From: Escherichia coli | GTDB taxonomy: Bacteria > Pseudomonadota > Gammaproteobacteria > Enterobacterales > Enterobacteriaceae | DNA: 64,000 nt | Direction: 5' to 3' | Assembly (NCBI RefSeq): GCF_011881725.1 | Contig: NZ_JAATUR010000014.1 | Coordinates: 31,261-95,260, forward strand | Notes under the pieces: model-generated | Told to the model about the DNA's origin: nothing | What the model saw: the letters and a program-made list of their open reading frames with translations, nothing else | Database searches by the model: none | Shown here: piece after piece, positions 1 to 10,537 of the stretch | Layout of the letters: each line of letters begins with the position of its first letter | Position numbering within the stretch: position 1 is the stretch's first letter | Program-made: the position numbers and the translations under genes

Positions 1-1
1 C

Positions 2-274
2 ATGTCGCCGCGTGATGCTATCTACCAGGCCTGTCTGCTGCGTTTTCGTCCAATCCTGATGACCACACTGGCGGCACTGCTTGGCGCGCTGCCGCTGATG
101 TTGAGTACCGGGGTCGGCGCGGAACTGCGTCGTCCGTTAGGCATTGGCATGGTCGGCGGTCTGGTTGTCAGCCAGGTGCTGACGCTGTTCACCACGCCAG
201 TGATTTATCTGCTGTTCGACCGTCTGGCATTGTGGACTAAAAGCCGCTTTACCCGTCATGAAGAGGAGGCGTAA
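2..274 (+). CDS. mdtB: Multidrug efflux RND subunit MdtB, C-terminal end (partial)
   Basis: Only the last 90 or so residues of this roughly 1040-residue inner-membrane RND transporter are inside the window; the 5' part lies before base 1. The visible part contains the final transmembrane helices, with the RND-type stretch [20 protein letters not shown], which is closely repeated near the end of the next gene. MdtB pairs with MdtC as a heteromultimeric proton-driven pump working with MdtA and TolC to export bile salts and novobiocin. The stop codon directly abuts the GTG start of mdtC, so the two genes are translationally linked. Confidence 0.97.
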   Translation: MSPRDAIYQACLLRFRPILMTTLAALLGALPLMLSTGVGAELRRPLGIGMVGGLVVSQVLTLFTTPVIYLLFDRLALWTKSRFTRHEEEA

Positions 275-3200
275 GTGAAGTTTTTTGCCCTCTTCATTTA
301 CCGCCCGGTGGCGACGATTTTACTGTCGGTCGCCATTACCCTGTGCGGCATACTGGGTTTCCGTATGCTGCCGGTAGCTCCTCTGCCGCAGGTCGATTTT
401 CCGGTGATTATGGTCAGTGCCTCACTGCCAGGCGCGTCGCCGGAGACAATGGCATCTTCCGTTGCCACGCCGCTGGAGCGCTCGCTTGGGCGAATTGCCG
501 GGGTCAGCGAAATGACCTCCAGCAGTTCGCTCGGCAGCACACGTATTATTTTGCAGTTTGATTTTGACCGGGATATTAACGGCGCGGCGCGTGATGTGCA
601 GGCTGCGATCAACGCCGCGCAAAGTTTGCTGCCCAGCGGGATGCCCAGCCGTCCGACCTATCGCAAAGCGAACCCGTCGGATGCGCCAATTATGATCCTG
701 ACGCTGACATCCGATACTTTTTCGCAAGGTGAACTGTACGATTTCGCCTCAACGCAACTGGCTCCGACAATTTCGCAAATCGACGGTGTCGGTGATGTTG
801 ATGTCGGCGGCAGCTCGTTGCCCGCCGTGCGCGTTGGGCTGAACCCACAGGCGCTGTTTAATCAGGGCGTGTCGCTGGACGACGTACGCACTGCCATCAG
901 CAATGCCAACGTGCGTAAACCGCAGGGCGCGCTGGAAGATGGCACTCACCGCTGGCAGATCCAGACCAACGATGAGCTAAAAACTGCTGCCGAATACCAG
1001 CCGCTGATTATTCATTACAACAACGGCGGCGCGGTTCGTCTGGGCGATGTGGCGACGGTAACCGACTCAGTACAAGATGTACGTAACGCCGGGATGACCA
1101 ACGCTAAACCGGCTATTTTGTTGATGATCCGCAAACTGCCGGAAGCCAATATTATCCAGACAGTTGACAGTATCCGGGCAACATTACCGGAGTTACAGGA
1201 GACCATTCCGGCAGCGATTGATCTGCAAATCGCCCAAGATCGCTCCCCCACCATTCGCGCCTCGCTGGAAGAAGTCGAGCAAACGCTGATTATCTCGGTG
1301 GCGCTGGTGATCCTGGTGGTCTTTTTATTCCTGCGCTCGGGTCGCGCCACCATTATTCCCGCCGTTGCGGTGCCAGTTTCGCTGATTGGTACGTTTGCGG
1401 CGATGTATCTGTGCGGCTTCAGTCTCAATAACCTGTCACTGATGGCGCTCACCATCGCCACTGGCTTTGTGGTGGATGACGCCATCGTGGTGCTGGAAAA
1501 CATTGCCCGTCATCTGGAAGCGGGAATGAAACCGTTGCAAGCCGCGCTGCAAGGTACTCGCGAAGTCGGCTTTACAGTGCTGTCGATGAGTCTGTCACTG
1601 GTGGCGGTGTTCCTGCCGTTACTGTTGATGGGGGGACTGCCGGGGCGCCTGTTACGCGAGTTTGCCGTGACGCTTTCTGTCGCCATTGGTATTTCGTTGC
1701 TGGTTTCTCTGACATTAACGCCGATGATGTGCGGCTGGATGCTGAAAGCCAGCAAGCCGCGCGAACAAAAGCGTCTGCGTGGTTTTGGCCGCATGTTGGT
1801 TGCCCTGCAACAAGGCTATGGCAAGTCGCTGAAATGGGTGCTCAATCATACTCGTCTGGTGGGCGTGATACTGCTTGGCACCATTGCGCTGAATATCTGG
1901 CTGTATATCTCGATCCCGAAAACTTTCTTCCCGGAACAGGACACCGGTGTGCTGATGGGCGGCATACAAGCTGACCAGAGCATTTCGTTCCAGGCGATGC
2001 GCGGCAAGTTACAGGATTTCATGAAAATTATTCGTGACGATCCGGCAGTGGATAATGTCACTGGCTTTACCGGCGGTTCACGGGTGAACAGTGGGATGAT
2101 GTTTATCACGCTGAAACCACGCGACGAACGCAGCGAAACGGCGCAGCAAATTATCGACCGTCTGCGGGTGAAGCTGGCGAAAGAGCCTGGGGCGAATCTG
2201 TTCCTGATGGCGGTACAGGATATTCGCGTTGGCGGACGTCAGTCGAATGCCAGTTACCAGTACACGTTGTTATCCGACGATCTGGCGGCGCTGCGTGAAT
2301 GGGAGCCGAAAATCCGCAAAAAACTGGCAACGTTGCCGGAACTGGCGGACGTTAACTCCGACCAGCAGGATAACGGCGCGGAAATGAATCTGGTTTACGA
2401 TCGTGACACCATGGCGCGGCTTGGAATCGATGTGCAGGCCGCCAACAGCCTGCTAAATAACGCCTTCGGTCAGCGGCAAATCTCGACCATTTACCAGCCG
2501 ATGAACCAGTACAAAGTGGTGATGGAAGTGGATCCGCGCTATACCCAGGACATCAGCGCGCTGGAAAAAATGTTCGTCATTAATAACGAAGGCAAAGCGA
2601 TCCCGCTGTCGTATTTCGCCAAATGGCAACCAGCGAATGCCCCGCTGTCGGTGAATCATCAGGGATTATCGGCGGCCTCGACCATCTCGTTCAACCTGCC
2701 GACCGGGAAATCGCTCTCGGACGCCAGTGCGGCGATCGACCGCGCAATGACCCAACTTGGTGTGCCTTCGACGGTGCGCGGCAGTTTTGCCGGTACAGCG
2801 CAGGTGTTCCAGGAGACGATGAACTCGCAGGTAATCCTGATTATCGCAGCCATCGCCACGGTGTATATCGTGCTGGGTATCCTTTACGAGAGTTATGTAC
2901 ACCCGCTGACCATTCTCTCCACCCTGCCCTCGGCGGGCGTTGGGGCGCTGCTGGCGCTGGAGCTGTTCGATGCCCCGTTCAGCCTAATCGCCCTGATAGG
3001 GATCATGCTATTAATCGGCATCGTGAAGAAAAACGCCATCATGATGGTCGATTTTGCGCTTGAAGCCCAACGGCACGGTAATCTGACACCGCAGGAGGCT
3101 ATTTTTCAGGCCTGCCTGCTGCGTTTTCGCCCGATTATGATGACCACTCTGGCGGCGCTGTTTGGCGCGCTGCCGCTGGTGCTGTCGGGCGGCGACGGCT

Positions 3201-3352
3201 CGGAACTGCGGCAACCCTTGGGGATCACCATTGTCGGCGGTCTGGTGATGAGCCAACTCCTGACACTGTATACCACGCCAGTGGTGTATCTCTTTTTCGA
3301 CCGTCTGCGGCTGCGTTTTTCGCGTAAACCTAAAGAAACGGTAACCGAGTAA
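275..3352 (+). CDS. mdtC: Multidrug efflux RND subunit MdtC
   Basis: A full-length RND transporter of 1025 residues, the usual length. It starts with GTG immediately after the mdtB stop, with a strong AGAGGAGG ribosome site at 262-269. It shows the RND pattern of one N-terminal helix, a periplasmic loop, a helix bundle around residues 335-490 containing [14 protein letters not shown] with the paired aspartates of the proton relay, a second periplasmic loop, and a C-terminal bundle. MdtC forms a mixed trimer with MdtB. The gene belongs to the mdtABCD-baeSR operon, which BaeR and CpxR are known to control. Confidence 0.98.
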   Translation: MKFFALFIYRPVATILLSVAITLCGILGFRMLPVAPLPQVDFPVIMVSASLPGASPETMASSVATPLERSLGRIAGVSEMTSSSSLGSTRIILQFDFDRDINGAARDVQAAINAAQSLLPSGMPSRPTYRKANPSDAPIMILTLTSDTFSQGELYDFASTQLAPTISQIDGVGDVDVGGSSLPAVRVGLNPQALFNQGVSLDDVRTAISNANVRKPQGALEDGTHRWQIQTNDELKTAAEYQPLIIHYNNGGAVRLGDVATVTDSVQDVRNAGMTNAKPAILLMIRKLPEANIIQTVDSIRATLPELQETIPAAIDLQIAQDRSPTIRASLEEVEQTLIISVALVILVVFLFLRSGRATIIPAVAVPVSLIGTFAAMYLCGFSLNNLSLMALTIATGFVVDDAIVVLENIARHLEAGMKPLQAALQGTREVGFTVLSMSLSLVAVFLPLLLMGGLPGRLLREFAVTLSVAIGISLLVSLTLTPMMCGWMLKASKPREQKRLRGFGRMLVALQQGYGKSLKWVLNHTRLVGVILLGTIALNIWLYISIPKTFFPEQDTGVLMGGIQADQSISFQAMRGKLQDFMKIIRDDPAVDNVTGFTGGSRVNSGMMFITLKPRDERSETAQQIIDRLRVKLAKEPGANLFLMAVQDIRVGGRQSNASYQYTLLSDDLAALREWEPKIRKKLATLPELADVNSDQQDNGAEMNLVYDRDTMARLGIDVQAANSLLNNAFGQRQISTIYQPMNQYKVVMEVDPRYTQDISALEKMFVINNEGKAIPLSYFAKWQPANAPLSVNHQGLSAASTISFNLPTGKSLSDASAAIDRAMTQLGVPSTVRGSFAGTAQVFQETMNSQVILIIAAIATVYIVLGILYESYVHPLTILSTLPSAGVGALLALELFDAPFSLIALIGIMLLIGIVKKNAIMMVDFALEAQRHGNLTPQEAIFQACLLRFRPIMMTTLAALFGALPLVLSGGDGSELRQPLGITIVGGLVMSQLLTLYTTPVVYLFFDRLRLRFSRKPKETVTE

Positions 3353-4768
3353 ATGACAGAGCTTCCCGACAGCACCCGCTGGCAATTGTGGATTGTGGCG
3401 TTCGGCTTCTTTATGCAGTCGCTGGACACCACCATCGTTAACACCGCGCTTCCCTCAATGGCGCAAAGCCTGGGGGAAAGTCCGCTGCATATGCACATGG
3501 TCATTGTCTCTTATGTGCTGACCGTAGCGGTGATGCTGCCTGCCAGCGGCTGGTTGGCGGACAAAGTTGGCGTGCGCAATATTTTCTTTACCGCCATTGT
3601 ACTGTTTACTCTCGGCTCCCTGTTTTGTGCGCTTTCCGCCACGCTAAACGAACTGTTGCTGGCACGTGCGTTACAGGGCGTCGGCGGCGCGATGATGGTG
3701 CCGGTCGGCAGGTTAACGGTGATGAAAATTGTTCCGCGTGAGCAATATATGGCGGCGATGACCTTTGTCACGCTACCCGGTCAGGTCGGCCCGTTGCTCG
3801 GTCCGGCACTCGGCGGTCTGTTGGTGGAGTACGCGTCGTGGCACTGGATCTTTTTGATCAACATTCCGGTAGGGATTATTGGTGCGATCGCCACACTGAT
3901 GTTAATGCCGAACTACACCATGCAGACGCGGCGCTTCGATCTCTCCGGCTTTTTATTGCTGGCAGTCGGCATGGCGGTGTTAACCCTGGCGCTGGACGGC
4001 AGTAAAGGTACAGGTTTATCGCCGCTGGCGATTGCTGCTCTGGTCGCAGTCGGCGTGGTGGCACTGGTGCTTTATCTGCTGCATGCCAGAAACAACCACC
4101 GCGCCCTGTTCAGTCTGAAACTGTTCCGCACCCGTACCTTTTCGCTGGGCCTCGCGGGGAGTTTCGCCGGGCGTGTTGGCAGTGGCATGTTGCCCTTTAT
4201 GACGCCTGTTTTTCTGCAAATCGGCCTCGGTTTTTCTCCGTTTCACGCCGGATTGATGATGATCCCTATGGTACTCGGCAGCATGGGGATGAAACGAATT
4301 GTGGTGCAGGTGGTTAACCGTTTTGGTTATCGTCGTGTGCTGGTGGCGACCACACTGGGCCTGTCGCTGGTCACCCTGCTGTTTATGACCACCGCGTTGC
4401 TGGGCTGGTACTATGCTTTACCGTTCGTCCTGTTTTTACAAGGGATGGTCAACTCGACCCGTTTCTCCTCAATGAACACCCTGACGCTGAAAGATCTGCC
4501 TGACAAACTGGCGAGCAGCGGCAACAGCCTGCTGTCGATGATTATGCAATTGTCGATGAGTATCGGCGTGACTATCGCCGGGCTGTTGCTGGGACTTTTT
4601 GGTTCGCAGCATGTCAGCGTCGACAGCGGCACCACACAAACCGTCTTTATGTACACCTGGCTTTGTATGGCGTTTATCATCGCCCTTCCGGCGTTCATCT
4701 TTGCCAGAGTTCCGAACGATACGCATCAAAATGTGGCTATTTCGCGGCGCAAAAGGAGTACTCAATGA
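3353..4768 (+). CDS. mdtD: MFS transporter MdtD (DHA2 family)
   Basis: A 471-residue major facilitator with about 14 predicted membrane segments. It begins directly after the mdtC stop. The N-terminal [17 protein letters not shown] stretch and the [11 protein letters not shown] loop are typical of the DHA2 drug/proton antiporter family. In Salmonella the orthologue (IceT) exports citrate and iron-citrate under iron stress. It is not needed for MdtABC-mediated drug resistance, so a metabolite-export role is more likely than drug efflux. Its last four bases overlap the baeS start. Confidence 0.95.
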   Translation: MTELPDSTRWQLWIVAFGFFMQSLDTTIVNTALPSMAQSLGESPLHMHMVIVSYVLTVAVMLPASGWLADKVGVRNIFFTAIVLFTLGSLFCALSATLNELLLARALQGVGGAMMVPVGRLTVMKIVPREQYMAAMTFVTLPGQVGPLLGPALGGLLVEYASWHWIFLINIPVGIIGAIATLMLMPNYTMQTRRFDLSGFLLLAVGMAVLTLALDGSKGTGLSPLAIAALVAVGVVALVLYLLHARNNHRALFSLKLFRTRTFSLGLAGSFAGRVGSGMLPFMTPVFLQIGLGFSPFHAGLMMIPMVLGSMGMKRIVVQVVNRFGYRRVLVATTLGLSLVTLLFMTTALLGWYYALPFVLFLQGMVNSTRFSSMNTLTLKDLPDKLASSGNSLLSMIMQLSMSIGVTIAGLLLGLFGSQHVSVDSGTTQTVFMYTWLCMAFIIALPAFIFARVPNDTHQNVAISRRKRSTQ

Positions 4769-6168
4769 AGTTCTGGCGGCCCGGTATTACCGGCAAACTG
4801 TTTCTGGCGATTTTCGCTACCTGCATCGTCTTACTGATCACTATGCATTGGGCGGTGCGTATCAGTTTTGAGCGCGGATTTATTGATTATATCAAGCATG
4901 GCAATGAACAACGGCTACAAATGCTCGGCGATGCGCTTGGTGAGCAGTACGCCCAGCATGGGAACTGGCGCTTCCTGCGTAATAACGATCGCTTTGTGTT
5001 TCAGATCCTACGTTCGCTGGAGCATGATAACAACGAAGATAAGCCCGGCCCCGGCATGCCACCACACGGCTGGCGCACCCAGTTCTGGGTGGTTGATCAA
5101 AACAACAAAGTTCTGGTTGGGCCGCGTGCGCCGGTTCCACCTGACGGTACTCGGCGGCCCATTCTGGTCAATGGTGTTGAGGTTGGCGCGGTGATCGCCT
5201 CGCCCGTTGAACGGTTAACCCGCAATACTGATATCAATTTCGACAAACAACAGCGGCAAACCAGTTGGTTGATCGTGGCTTTATCTACCTTACTGGCGGC
5301 GCTGGCGACTTTCCCACTGGCGCGCGGTTTATTGGCCCCCGTCAAACGGTTAGTCGATGGCACGCACAAACTGGCGGCGGGCGATTTCACTACACGAGTA
5401 ACGCCTACCAGCGAAGACGAGTTGGGCAGACTGGCGCAAGACTTCAACCAGCTCGCCAGCACGCTGGAGAAAAACCAGCAAATGCGCCGCGATTTTATGG
5501 CCGATATCTCTCACGAATTACGCACCCCCCTTGCGGTACTTCGCGGTGAACTGGAAGCGATTCAGGATGGCGTGCGTAAATTCACGCCGGAGACAGTGGC
5601 CTCTTTGCAGGCAGAAGTAGGAACGCTTACCAAACTGGTGGATGATCTCCATCAGTTGTCGATGTCTGATGAAGGCGCTCTCGCCTATCAAAAAGCGCCG
5701 GTAGACTTGATCCCTCTGCTGGAAGTGGCGGGCGGCGCATTTCGCGAACGGTTCGCCAGTCGTGGCCTGAAACTGCAATTTTCCCTGCCAGACAGCATTA
5801 CCGTATTTGGCGATCGCGATCGTTTAATGCAGTTGTTCAATAATTTACTGGAAAACAGCCTGCGCTACACCGACAGCGGCGGCAGCCTGCAAATCTCCGC
5901 CGAACAGCGCGATAAAACGGTACGACTCATCTTTGCCGACAGCGCGCCGGGCGTCAGCGACGATCAACTGCAAAAATTGTTTGAGCGTTTTTATCGCGCC
6001 GAAGGTTCCCGCAACCGTGCCAGCGGCGGTTCCGGGCTGGGGCTGGCGATTTGCGTAAACATCGTTGAAGCGCATAATGGCCGCATTCTTGCCGCCCATT
6101 CGCCTTTTGGCGGGGTAAGCATTACAGTAGAGTTACCGCTGGAACGAGATTTACAGGGAGAAGCATGA
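4765..6168 (+). CDS. baeS: Envelope-stress sensor histidine kinase BaeS
   Basis: A 467-residue sensor kinase. The start at 4765 follows an AAGGAG ribosome site and overlaps the mdtD stop by 4 bases; longer upstream starts lie inside mdtD. It has an N-terminal membrane helix, a periplasmic domain, a second helix around residues 170-190, a HAMP linker, and the H-box [16 protein letters not shown] with the phospho-accepting histidine near residue 250. N, G1 and G2 boxes ([18 protein letters not shown]) follow. It phosphorylates BaeR in response to indole, flavonoids, zinc and other envelope damage. Confidence 0.97.
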   Translation: MKFWRPGITGKLFLAIFATCIVLLITMHWAVRISFERGFIDYIKHGNEQRLQMLGDALGEQYAQHGNWRFLRNNDRFVFQILRSLEHDNNEDKPGPGMPPHGWRTQFWVVDQNNKVLVGPRAPVPPDGTRRPILVNGVEVGAVIASPVERLTRNTDINFDKQQRQTSWLIVALSTLLAALATFPLARGLLAPVKRLVDGTHKLAAGDFTTRVTPTSEDELGRLAQDFNQLASTLEKNQQMRRDFMADISHELRTPLAVLRGELEAIQDGVRKFTPETVASLQAEVGTLTKLVDDLHQLSMSDEGALAYQKAPVDLIPLLEVAGGAFRERFASRGLKLQFSLPDSITVFGDRDRLMQLFNNLLENSLRYTDSGGSLQISAEQRDKTVRLIFADSAPGVSDDQLQKLFERFYRAEGSRNRASGGSGLGLAICVNIVEAHNGRILAAHSPFGGVSITVELPLERDLQGEA

Positions 6169-6887
6169 CTGAGTTACCCATCGACGAAAACACGCCACGC
6201 ATTTTAATCGTGGAAGATGAACCCAAACTGGGGCAGTTGCTCATTGATTATCTGCGTGCCGCGAGCTACGCGCCAATGCTTATTAGCCACGGCGATCAGG
6301 TACTGCATTACGTGCGCCAGACGCCGCCTGATCTCATCCTGCTGGATCTGATGCTTCCAGGCACCGATGGTCTGACGCTATGCCGGGAAATTCGTCGTTT
6401 TTCCGATGTTCCAATTGTGATGGTGACGGCGAAAATTGAAGAGATCGATCGCCTGCTGGGGCTGGAAATTGGTGCTGATGACTATATCTGCAAGCCCTAT
6501 AGCCCGCGTGAAGTGGTGGCGCGCGTCAAAACCATTTTGCGCCGCTGCAAACCGCAGCGCGAGTTGCAGCAGCAGGATGCCGAAAGCCCGTTAATTATCG
6601 ATGAAGGCCGTTTTCAGGCTTCATGGCGTGGAAAAATGCTGGACCTGACGCCTGCGGAATTTCGCCTGTTGAAAACGCTCTCTCATGAACCGGGTAAAGT
6701 GTTCTCTCGCGAGCAACTGCTTAACCATCTTTACGATGACTACCGTGTGGTGACCGACCGCACCATCGACAGCCACATTAAAAACCTGCGCCGCAAGCTG
6801 GAAGCTCTGGACGAAGAGCAGTCTTTTATCCGCGCTGTTTACGGTGTCGGTTACCGTTGGGAAGCTGACGCCTGCCGTATCGTTTAA
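6165..6887 (+). CDS. baeR: Response regulator BaeR (OmpR family)
   Basis: A 240-residue OmpR/PhoB-type regulator overlapping the baeS stop by 4 bases. The receiver domain has the acidic pair in VEDEPK, the phosphorylated aspartate at residue 61 ([13 protein letters not shown]) and the conserved lysine in CKPYSPREV. The C-terminal winged helix ends in [14 protein letters not shown] and the VYGVGYRWE hairpin. BaeR activates mdtABCD, acrD, spy and its own operon. This is the last gene of the operon; a perfect stem-loop follows at 6939-6959. Confidence 0.97.
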   Translation: MTELPIDENTPRILIVEDEPKLGQLLIDYLRAASYAPMLISHGDQVLHYVRQTPPDLILLDLMLPGTDGLTLCREIRRFSDVPIVMVTAKIEEIDRLLGLEIGADDYICKPYSPREVVARVKTILRRCKPQRELQQQDAESPLIIDEGRFQASWRGKMLDLTPAEFRLLKTLSHEPGKVFSREQLLNHLYDDYRVVTDRTIDSHIKNLRRKLEALDEEQSFIRAVYGVGYRWEADACRIV

Positions 6888-6938
6888 CCTGTTCCTTATG
6901 ATGGCAGGCTCAAATTACAACGCGGACTAGTATTATTA

Positions 6939-6959
6939 CCCTCTCTGAAAAAGAGAGGG
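6939..6959 (+). terminator. Stem-loop after baeR, possible operon end
   Basis: A perfect 8-bp inverted repeat (CCCTCTCT, GAAAA loop, AGAGAGGG) lies 51 bases after the baeR stop. No clear T-run follows on the plus strand, so it may act as an mRNA 3' stabiliser or Rho-assisted end rather than a classical intrinsic terminator. Confidence 0.4.
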
Positions 6960-7114
6960 ATAAAACCGTATCAGCCTTAAGATTCCTGCATATTTATCAG
7001 TAATCCCCCTCACCCTTTAGAAGGTATTCCCCTGATTGGCAGTCAACTGAATATCACCCATACTTAAATTGTTACATGCTGTTTTCGATACACAATTTCA
7101 ATCAAGGAGTCATT

Positions 7115-7447
7115 ATGGCTGGTTGGTTTGAACTCAATAAGAGCAGTGAAAATCAGTTCCGGTTTGTGCTAAAAGCGGGCAACGGTGAGATCATTCTCAC
7201 CAGCGAACTGTATACCTCAAAAGCTGCTGCGGAAAAGGGCATTGCCTCCGTGCAAAGCAACAGTCCGCAGGATGAACGCTATGAGAAAAAAACAGCGAGC
7301 AACGGCAAATTTTATTTCAATCTGAAAGCTGCCAATCATCAGATAATTGGCTCCAGTCAGATGTATGCTACCGCTCAATCACGCGAAGTCGGAATTGCCT
7401 CCGTAAAAACCAATGGCGCAAGTCAGAAGGTGAAAGATAATACTTAA
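7115..7447 (+). CDS. yegP: DUF1508 protein YegP
   Basis: A 110-residue soluble protein. The start at 7115 has an AAGGAG ribosome site 6 bases upstream and gives the standard protein length; an in-frame codon at 7076 lacks such a site. It consists of two copies of the UPF0339/DUF1508 repeat: residues around 5-50 and 55-105 each carry a G(K)F-F-LKA-N---I--S--Y core, with EKGIASV in the first and EVGIASV in the second. Function unknown. It is monocistronic, bounded by the baeR stem-loop and its own terminator. Confidence 0.93.
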   Translation: MAGWFELNKSSENQFRFVLKAGNGEIILTSELYTSKAAAEKGIASVQSNSPQDERYEKKTASNGKFYFNLKAANHQIIGSSQMYATAQSREVGIASVKTNGASQKVKDNT

Positions 7448-7452
7448 TAGTT

Positions 7453-7488
7453 AAGCCGGGCGTAACTCAGTTGCGTCCGGCTTTATTT
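7453..7488 (+). terminator. Intrinsic terminator of yegP
   Basis: A GC-rich hairpin with arms AAGCCGG and CCGGCTT, extended by inner pairing, is followed by TTATTT. It starts 5 bases after the yegP stop. Confidence 0.75.
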
Positions 7489-7899
7489 CCAATAAACGCT
7501 TTTTTAATGATGATAAAAATAAATCTGCGCTATTAAAATAATGAGTAGATAAGTTTCAGTGTCAGAAATTATCTCCCCGCAATCCCCAATCTGAACTACC
7601 ACCAACAGATATGTTGAACATCTTTCAGAAGTTCTCCAGATTTTGGGTAACAATAATACAGGCACTCCCAGGCCTGAATCAGGCGAAGGCCTTTTTGTTC
7701 TTCCTTTTGAACACCACGTTATTGATCTCCTGCAAATACCAAAGAAATCATCCTTAACCAAAACCTGGACGCTACCAGACATTTACACTGGAGCCACCCC
7801 CGCCGATTGCGCTACAATGCCCGCCCTTAAAGTGGGGACACTCCCCTGGCCGCTTCATCAGGTGAAGCGGATCTGACCTGTCATCAGAACGAGAGAATT
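7489..7899 (+). other. yegP-yegQ intergenic region
   Basis: No convincing gene is visible. The first 170 bases are AT-rich. A terminator-like structure at 7670-7696 has AGGCCT arms, or an inner CCTGA/TCAGG stem, followed by TTTTT. A good -10 hexamer TACAAT lies at 7813-7818 ahead of yegQ. A perfect stem-loop, CGCTTCA with TGAAGCG (7851-7869), lies in the presumed yegQ leader, about 30 bases before its start codon. The short open frames here have no ribosome sites or recognisable similarity. Confidence 0.5.
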
Positions 7900-9261
7900 A
7901 TGTTTAAACCGGAACTCCTTTCCCCAGCGGGAACGCTGAAAAATATGCGTTACGCTTTCGCCTATGGCGCAGATGCTGTTTATGCGGGCCAGCCGCGTTA
8001 CTCCCTGCGTGTACGCAACAACGAATTCAACCACGAAAATCTCCAGCTCGGCATTAACGAAGCCCATGCGCTGGGGAAAAAGTTTTATGTCGTGGTCAAC
8101 ATTGCGCCACACAACGCCAAGCTGAAAACCTTTATCCGTGACCTGAAACCGGTTGTGGAAATGGGGCCGGATGCGCTGATTATGTCCGATCCGGGGCTGA
8201 TTATGCTGGTGCGTGAACACTTCCCGGAGATGCCGATCCATCTCTCGGTACAGGCTAACGCCGTAAACTGGGCGACGGTGAAATTCTGGCAGCAAATGGG
8301 CCTGACCCGCGTGATCCTCTCTCGCGAACTATCACTGGAAGAGATTGAAGAGATCCGCAATCAGGTGCCGGATATGGAACTCGAAATCTTCGTTCACGGC
8401 GCACTGTGCATGGCCTACTCCGGTCGCTGCCTGCTCTCGGGCTATATCAACAAGCGCGACCCGAACCAGGGAACCTGCACCAATGCCTGCCGCTGGGAGT
8501 ACAACGTGCAGGAAGGCAAAGAAGATGACGTCGGCAACATCGTACACAAATGCGAGCCGATTCCGGTGCAAAACGTTGAACCAACGCTGGGTATCGGCGC
8601 GCCAACCGACAAAGTGTTTATGATCGAAGAAGCCCAGCGTCCGGGCGAGTATATGACCGCGTTTGAAGACGAACACGGCACTTACATTATGAACTCGAAA
8701 GATCTGCGTGCTATCGCCCATGTTGAGCGCCTGACCAAAATGGGCGTGCATTCGCTGAAAATCGAAGGTCGTACCAAATCTTTCTACTATTGTGCTCGCA
8801 CCGCGCAGGTTTATCGGAAGGCTATCGATGATGCCGCTGCGGGTAAACCGTTCGACACCAGCCTGTTGGAAACGCTGGAAGGCCTGGCGCATCGCGGCTA
8901 TACCGAAGGTTTCCTGCGTCGCCATACGCATGATGATTATCAAAACTACGAATACGGTTATTCCGTTTCTGACCGCCAGCAGTTTGTTGGTGAGTTTACC
9001 GGTGAGCGCAAAGGCGACCTCGCGGCGGTAGCGGTTAAAAACAAATTCTCCGTTGGCGACAGCCTTGAGCTGATGACTCCGCAGGGTAACATCAACTTTA
9101 CCCTTGAGCATATGGAAAACGCCAAAGGCGAAGCGATGCCGGTTGCGCCGGGCGATGGTTATACTGTGTGGCTCCCGGTACCGCAGGATCTTGAGCTGAA
9201 TTACGCGCTGCTGATGCGTAATTTCTCAGGGGAAACGACGCGTAACCCGCACGGTAAGTGA
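7900..9261 (+). CDS. trhP: tRNA 5-hydroxyuridine synthesis protein TrhP (peptidase U32 family)
   Basis: A 453-residue U32-family protein (YegQ). It is required, in parallel with TrhO, for hydroxylation of uridine 34 in certain tRNAs, the step before cmo5U formation; prephenate-derived metabolism and Fe-S clusters are implicated. The N-terminal ELLSPAGTLKNM is the U32 signature. Four cysteines at about residues 170, 177, 193 and 197 (GALCMAYSGRC, GTCTNACRWEY) are the probable Fe-S ligands. The C-terminal 90 residues form the small beta-barrel typical of the family. It is transcribed alone; cyaR follows 84 bases downstream. Confidence 0.94.
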   Translation: MFKPELLSPAGTLKNMRYAFAYGADAVYAGQPRYSLRVRNNEFNHENLQLGINEAHALGKKFYVVVNIAPHNAKLKTFIRDLKPVVEMGPDALIMSDPGLIMLVREHFPEMPIHLSVQANAVNWATVKFWQQMGLTRVILSRELSLEEIEEIRNQVPDMELEIFVHGALCMAYSGRCLLSGYINKRDPNQGTCTNACRWEYNVQEGKEDDVGNIVHKCEPIPVQNVEPTLGIGAPTDKVFMIEEAQRPGEYMTAFEDEHGTYIMNSKDLRAIAHVERLTKMGVHSLKIEGRTKSFYYCARTAQVYRKAIDDAAAGKPFDTSLLETLEGLAHRGYTEGFLRRHTHDDYQNYEYGYSVSDRQQFVGEFTGERKGDLAAVAVKNKFSVGDSLELMTPQGNINFTLEHMENAKGEAMPVAPGDGYTVWLPVPQDLELNYALLMRNFSGETTRNPHGK

Positions 9262-9295
9262 TTAATTTCGATTATTTTTCCCGGATGGAAAATTC

Positions 9296-9311
9296 TTAGA
9301 AATCGATCACA
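9296..9311 (+). promoter_or_regulatory. CRP site of cyaR
   Basis: TTAGA-N6-TCACA has one perfect and one weaker CRP half-site. Its centre (9303.5) is 42.5 bases upstream of the RNA start at 9346, a class II position. A -10 hexamer TATCAT lies at 9333-9338. CyaR is known to need CRP-cAMP, which supports the assignment. Confidence 0.75.
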
Positions 9312-9345
9312 TACAGCTGCATTTATTAAGGTTATCATCCGTTTC

Positions 9346-9432
9346 GCTGAAAAACATAACCCATAAAATGCTAGCTGTACCAGGAACCACCTCCTTAGCC
9401 TGTGTAATCTCCCTTACACAGGCTTATTTTTT
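9346..9432 (+). ncRNA. cyaR: Hfq-dependent small RNA CyaR
   Basis: The 87-base sequence from GCTGAAAAACATAACCC to the T-run matches CyaR (formerly RyeE) as I recall it. It contains the seed region ACCAGGAACCACCTCC, which is complementary to ribosome sites of ompX, luxS, nadE and yqaE mRNAs. It ends in an intrinsic terminator, AGCCTGTGTAA paired with TTACACAGGCT, followed by TATTTTTT. It is activated by CRP and represses outer-membrane and quorum-related targets by base pairing with Hfq. Confidence 0.96.
9406..9432. other. P2-family phage attachment core (attB, locI) within the cyaR terminator
   Basis: The 27-base segment, read on the minus strand as AAAAAATAAGCCTGTGTAAG and onward, matches the P2 core sequence as I remember it, with one difference. 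K-12 carries the P2 remnant genes ogrK and yegZ just downstream of this site. No recognisable P2 gene follows here and only one copy of the core is seen, so the site looks unoccupied. Confidence 0.7.
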
Positions 9433-9826
9433 ATACGTAACCAATTGAATTAAAAGATTTGTTTCTGGTTACGCCCTTGCGTTGCACTCAAGCCTGCAAA
9501 GCGCTTCCTCAACATCTTTCGCCCACTTAATGGGATGTTTTTAATACATTTGCATGACCAATATGAAATCGCACAGGTTCTGGCTACGCACGACCAAACG
9601 AGTATGTTTGGTATCAACAAAAAGATGAACCTAATGTTTTTACATTTTTTTTGCACATCATTTTATGGTGAGTTAGAAAATCACTTTTTATTTTGACGAT
9701 AAAAGAGTGTGCAAAATAAAATATTTATCCGTTTATTTATCATTATTACTCCCGCTCAAGAATGGTCGTAAAGATCATCCCGTCAGAGATAAAATGAAAG
9801 TATGAATAGCCGCCTGGAATTCACGT
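9433..9826. other. AT-rich cyaR-yegR spacer, possible decayed coding relic
   Basis: No intact gene is supported. On the minus strand at about 9471-9650, short protein-like frames succeed one another across stops and frame changes: HLFVDTKHTRLVVRSQNL, then HPIKWAKDVEEALCRLE. This could be a decayed gene, perhaps from a phage once inserted at the adjacent attachment core, but I cannot name the family. GTAACCA (9436-9442) and TGGTTAC (9465-9471) form an inverted repeat at its end. The 9660-9826 part is very AT-rich and shows nothing else. Confidence 0.35.
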
Positions 9827-10144
9827 TCACTCTCCACATTTGAATGTCAGACGAGCGACGCCATGTAATCCTGCGCCTTCCGTCTTCAAGTCAACTATCT
9901 GCATTTTTTTGCCCTGAGTAACACAGAAGTGAGTTGCATCATTTTTTACAATCTTTTCTGCACCAGATATTCTACCTCTGGCTAAAGAGGCTTCAGCTTC
10001 GGTATAGTACTGATTGTCAAGTTTGCGCTGTATATTGCTTTTATAAGCAAGACCAAATTTACCGATACTTGTCTCATCAGTATGCACAGCACAACCAGAC
10101 ATAAGAAAAACACTAATTATTGATACAACAGCTACTTTTTTCAT
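9827..10144 (-). CDS. yegR: Putative lipoprotein YegR
   Basis: A 105-residue protein beginning MKKVAVVSIISVFLMSGCAV, a lipoprotein signal with lipobox MSGC. The start at 10144 is chosen over one 27 bases upstream because it places the signal peptide at the N terminus. Beyond about residue 25 the protein is soluble, with two cysteines (THFCVTQ and TFKCGE) that could form a disulphide. Function unknown; it matches YegR of E. coli closely. It is transcribed away from yegS. Confidence 0.9.
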   Translation of the reverse strand: MKKVAVVSIISVFLMSGCAVHTDETSIGKFGLAYKSNIQRKLDNQYYTEAEASLARGRISGAEKIVKNDATHFCVTQGKKMQIVDLKTEGAGLHGVARLTFKCGE

Positions 10145-10537
10145 CTCGCATTCATCCCCATTAAAAATCAACTAAACCACATATAATTAAATACAATACC
10201 GACATACTCGTTATAATTGAATACGATTACAGGATTTGTTCTGTACACTCTTTCCTACGTTTGTAGGAAATACAGGGGTGGAGTTCTATCCCAGGTAGAT
10301 ATTGCAATTTTTTTAGAAATATATTGCATGTATCTATACCGTTGAATTCGAGGTATTTGCTCATTTTTTGATATTTATTCATGTTCACTACCCTGTTGTT
10401 AGTTTGTTCAGAACTGTCCCCCCTGAATCTCTCTTATGCAGACTGACGGTTTATCCCACAACTTTCGTCCTGTTCTGACTCCGACTTTTTTTTTCTGCTC
10501 TACACTATCTACAGACCAATCATAAAGGCATACGATC
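10145..10537. other. Divergent yegR-yegS intergenic region
   Basis: This 393-base AT-rich region should hold the promoters of both flanking genes. A perfect 8-bp stem-loop (TTTCCTAC, GTTT, GTAGGAAA) lies at 10251-10270. A -10-like TACACT sits at 10501-10506, about 32 bases before yegS, without a convincing -35 box. No open frame with a ribosome site was found. Confidence 0.5.

Noticed and set aside
8332..9111. A 259-codon open frame antisense to yegQ/trhP
   Set aside because: A shadow of a conserved gene with no recognisable domain and no start signals.
10172..10537. Possible small genes in the yegR-yegS gap
   Set aside because: No frame combines a start codon, a ribosome site and recognisable protein character.
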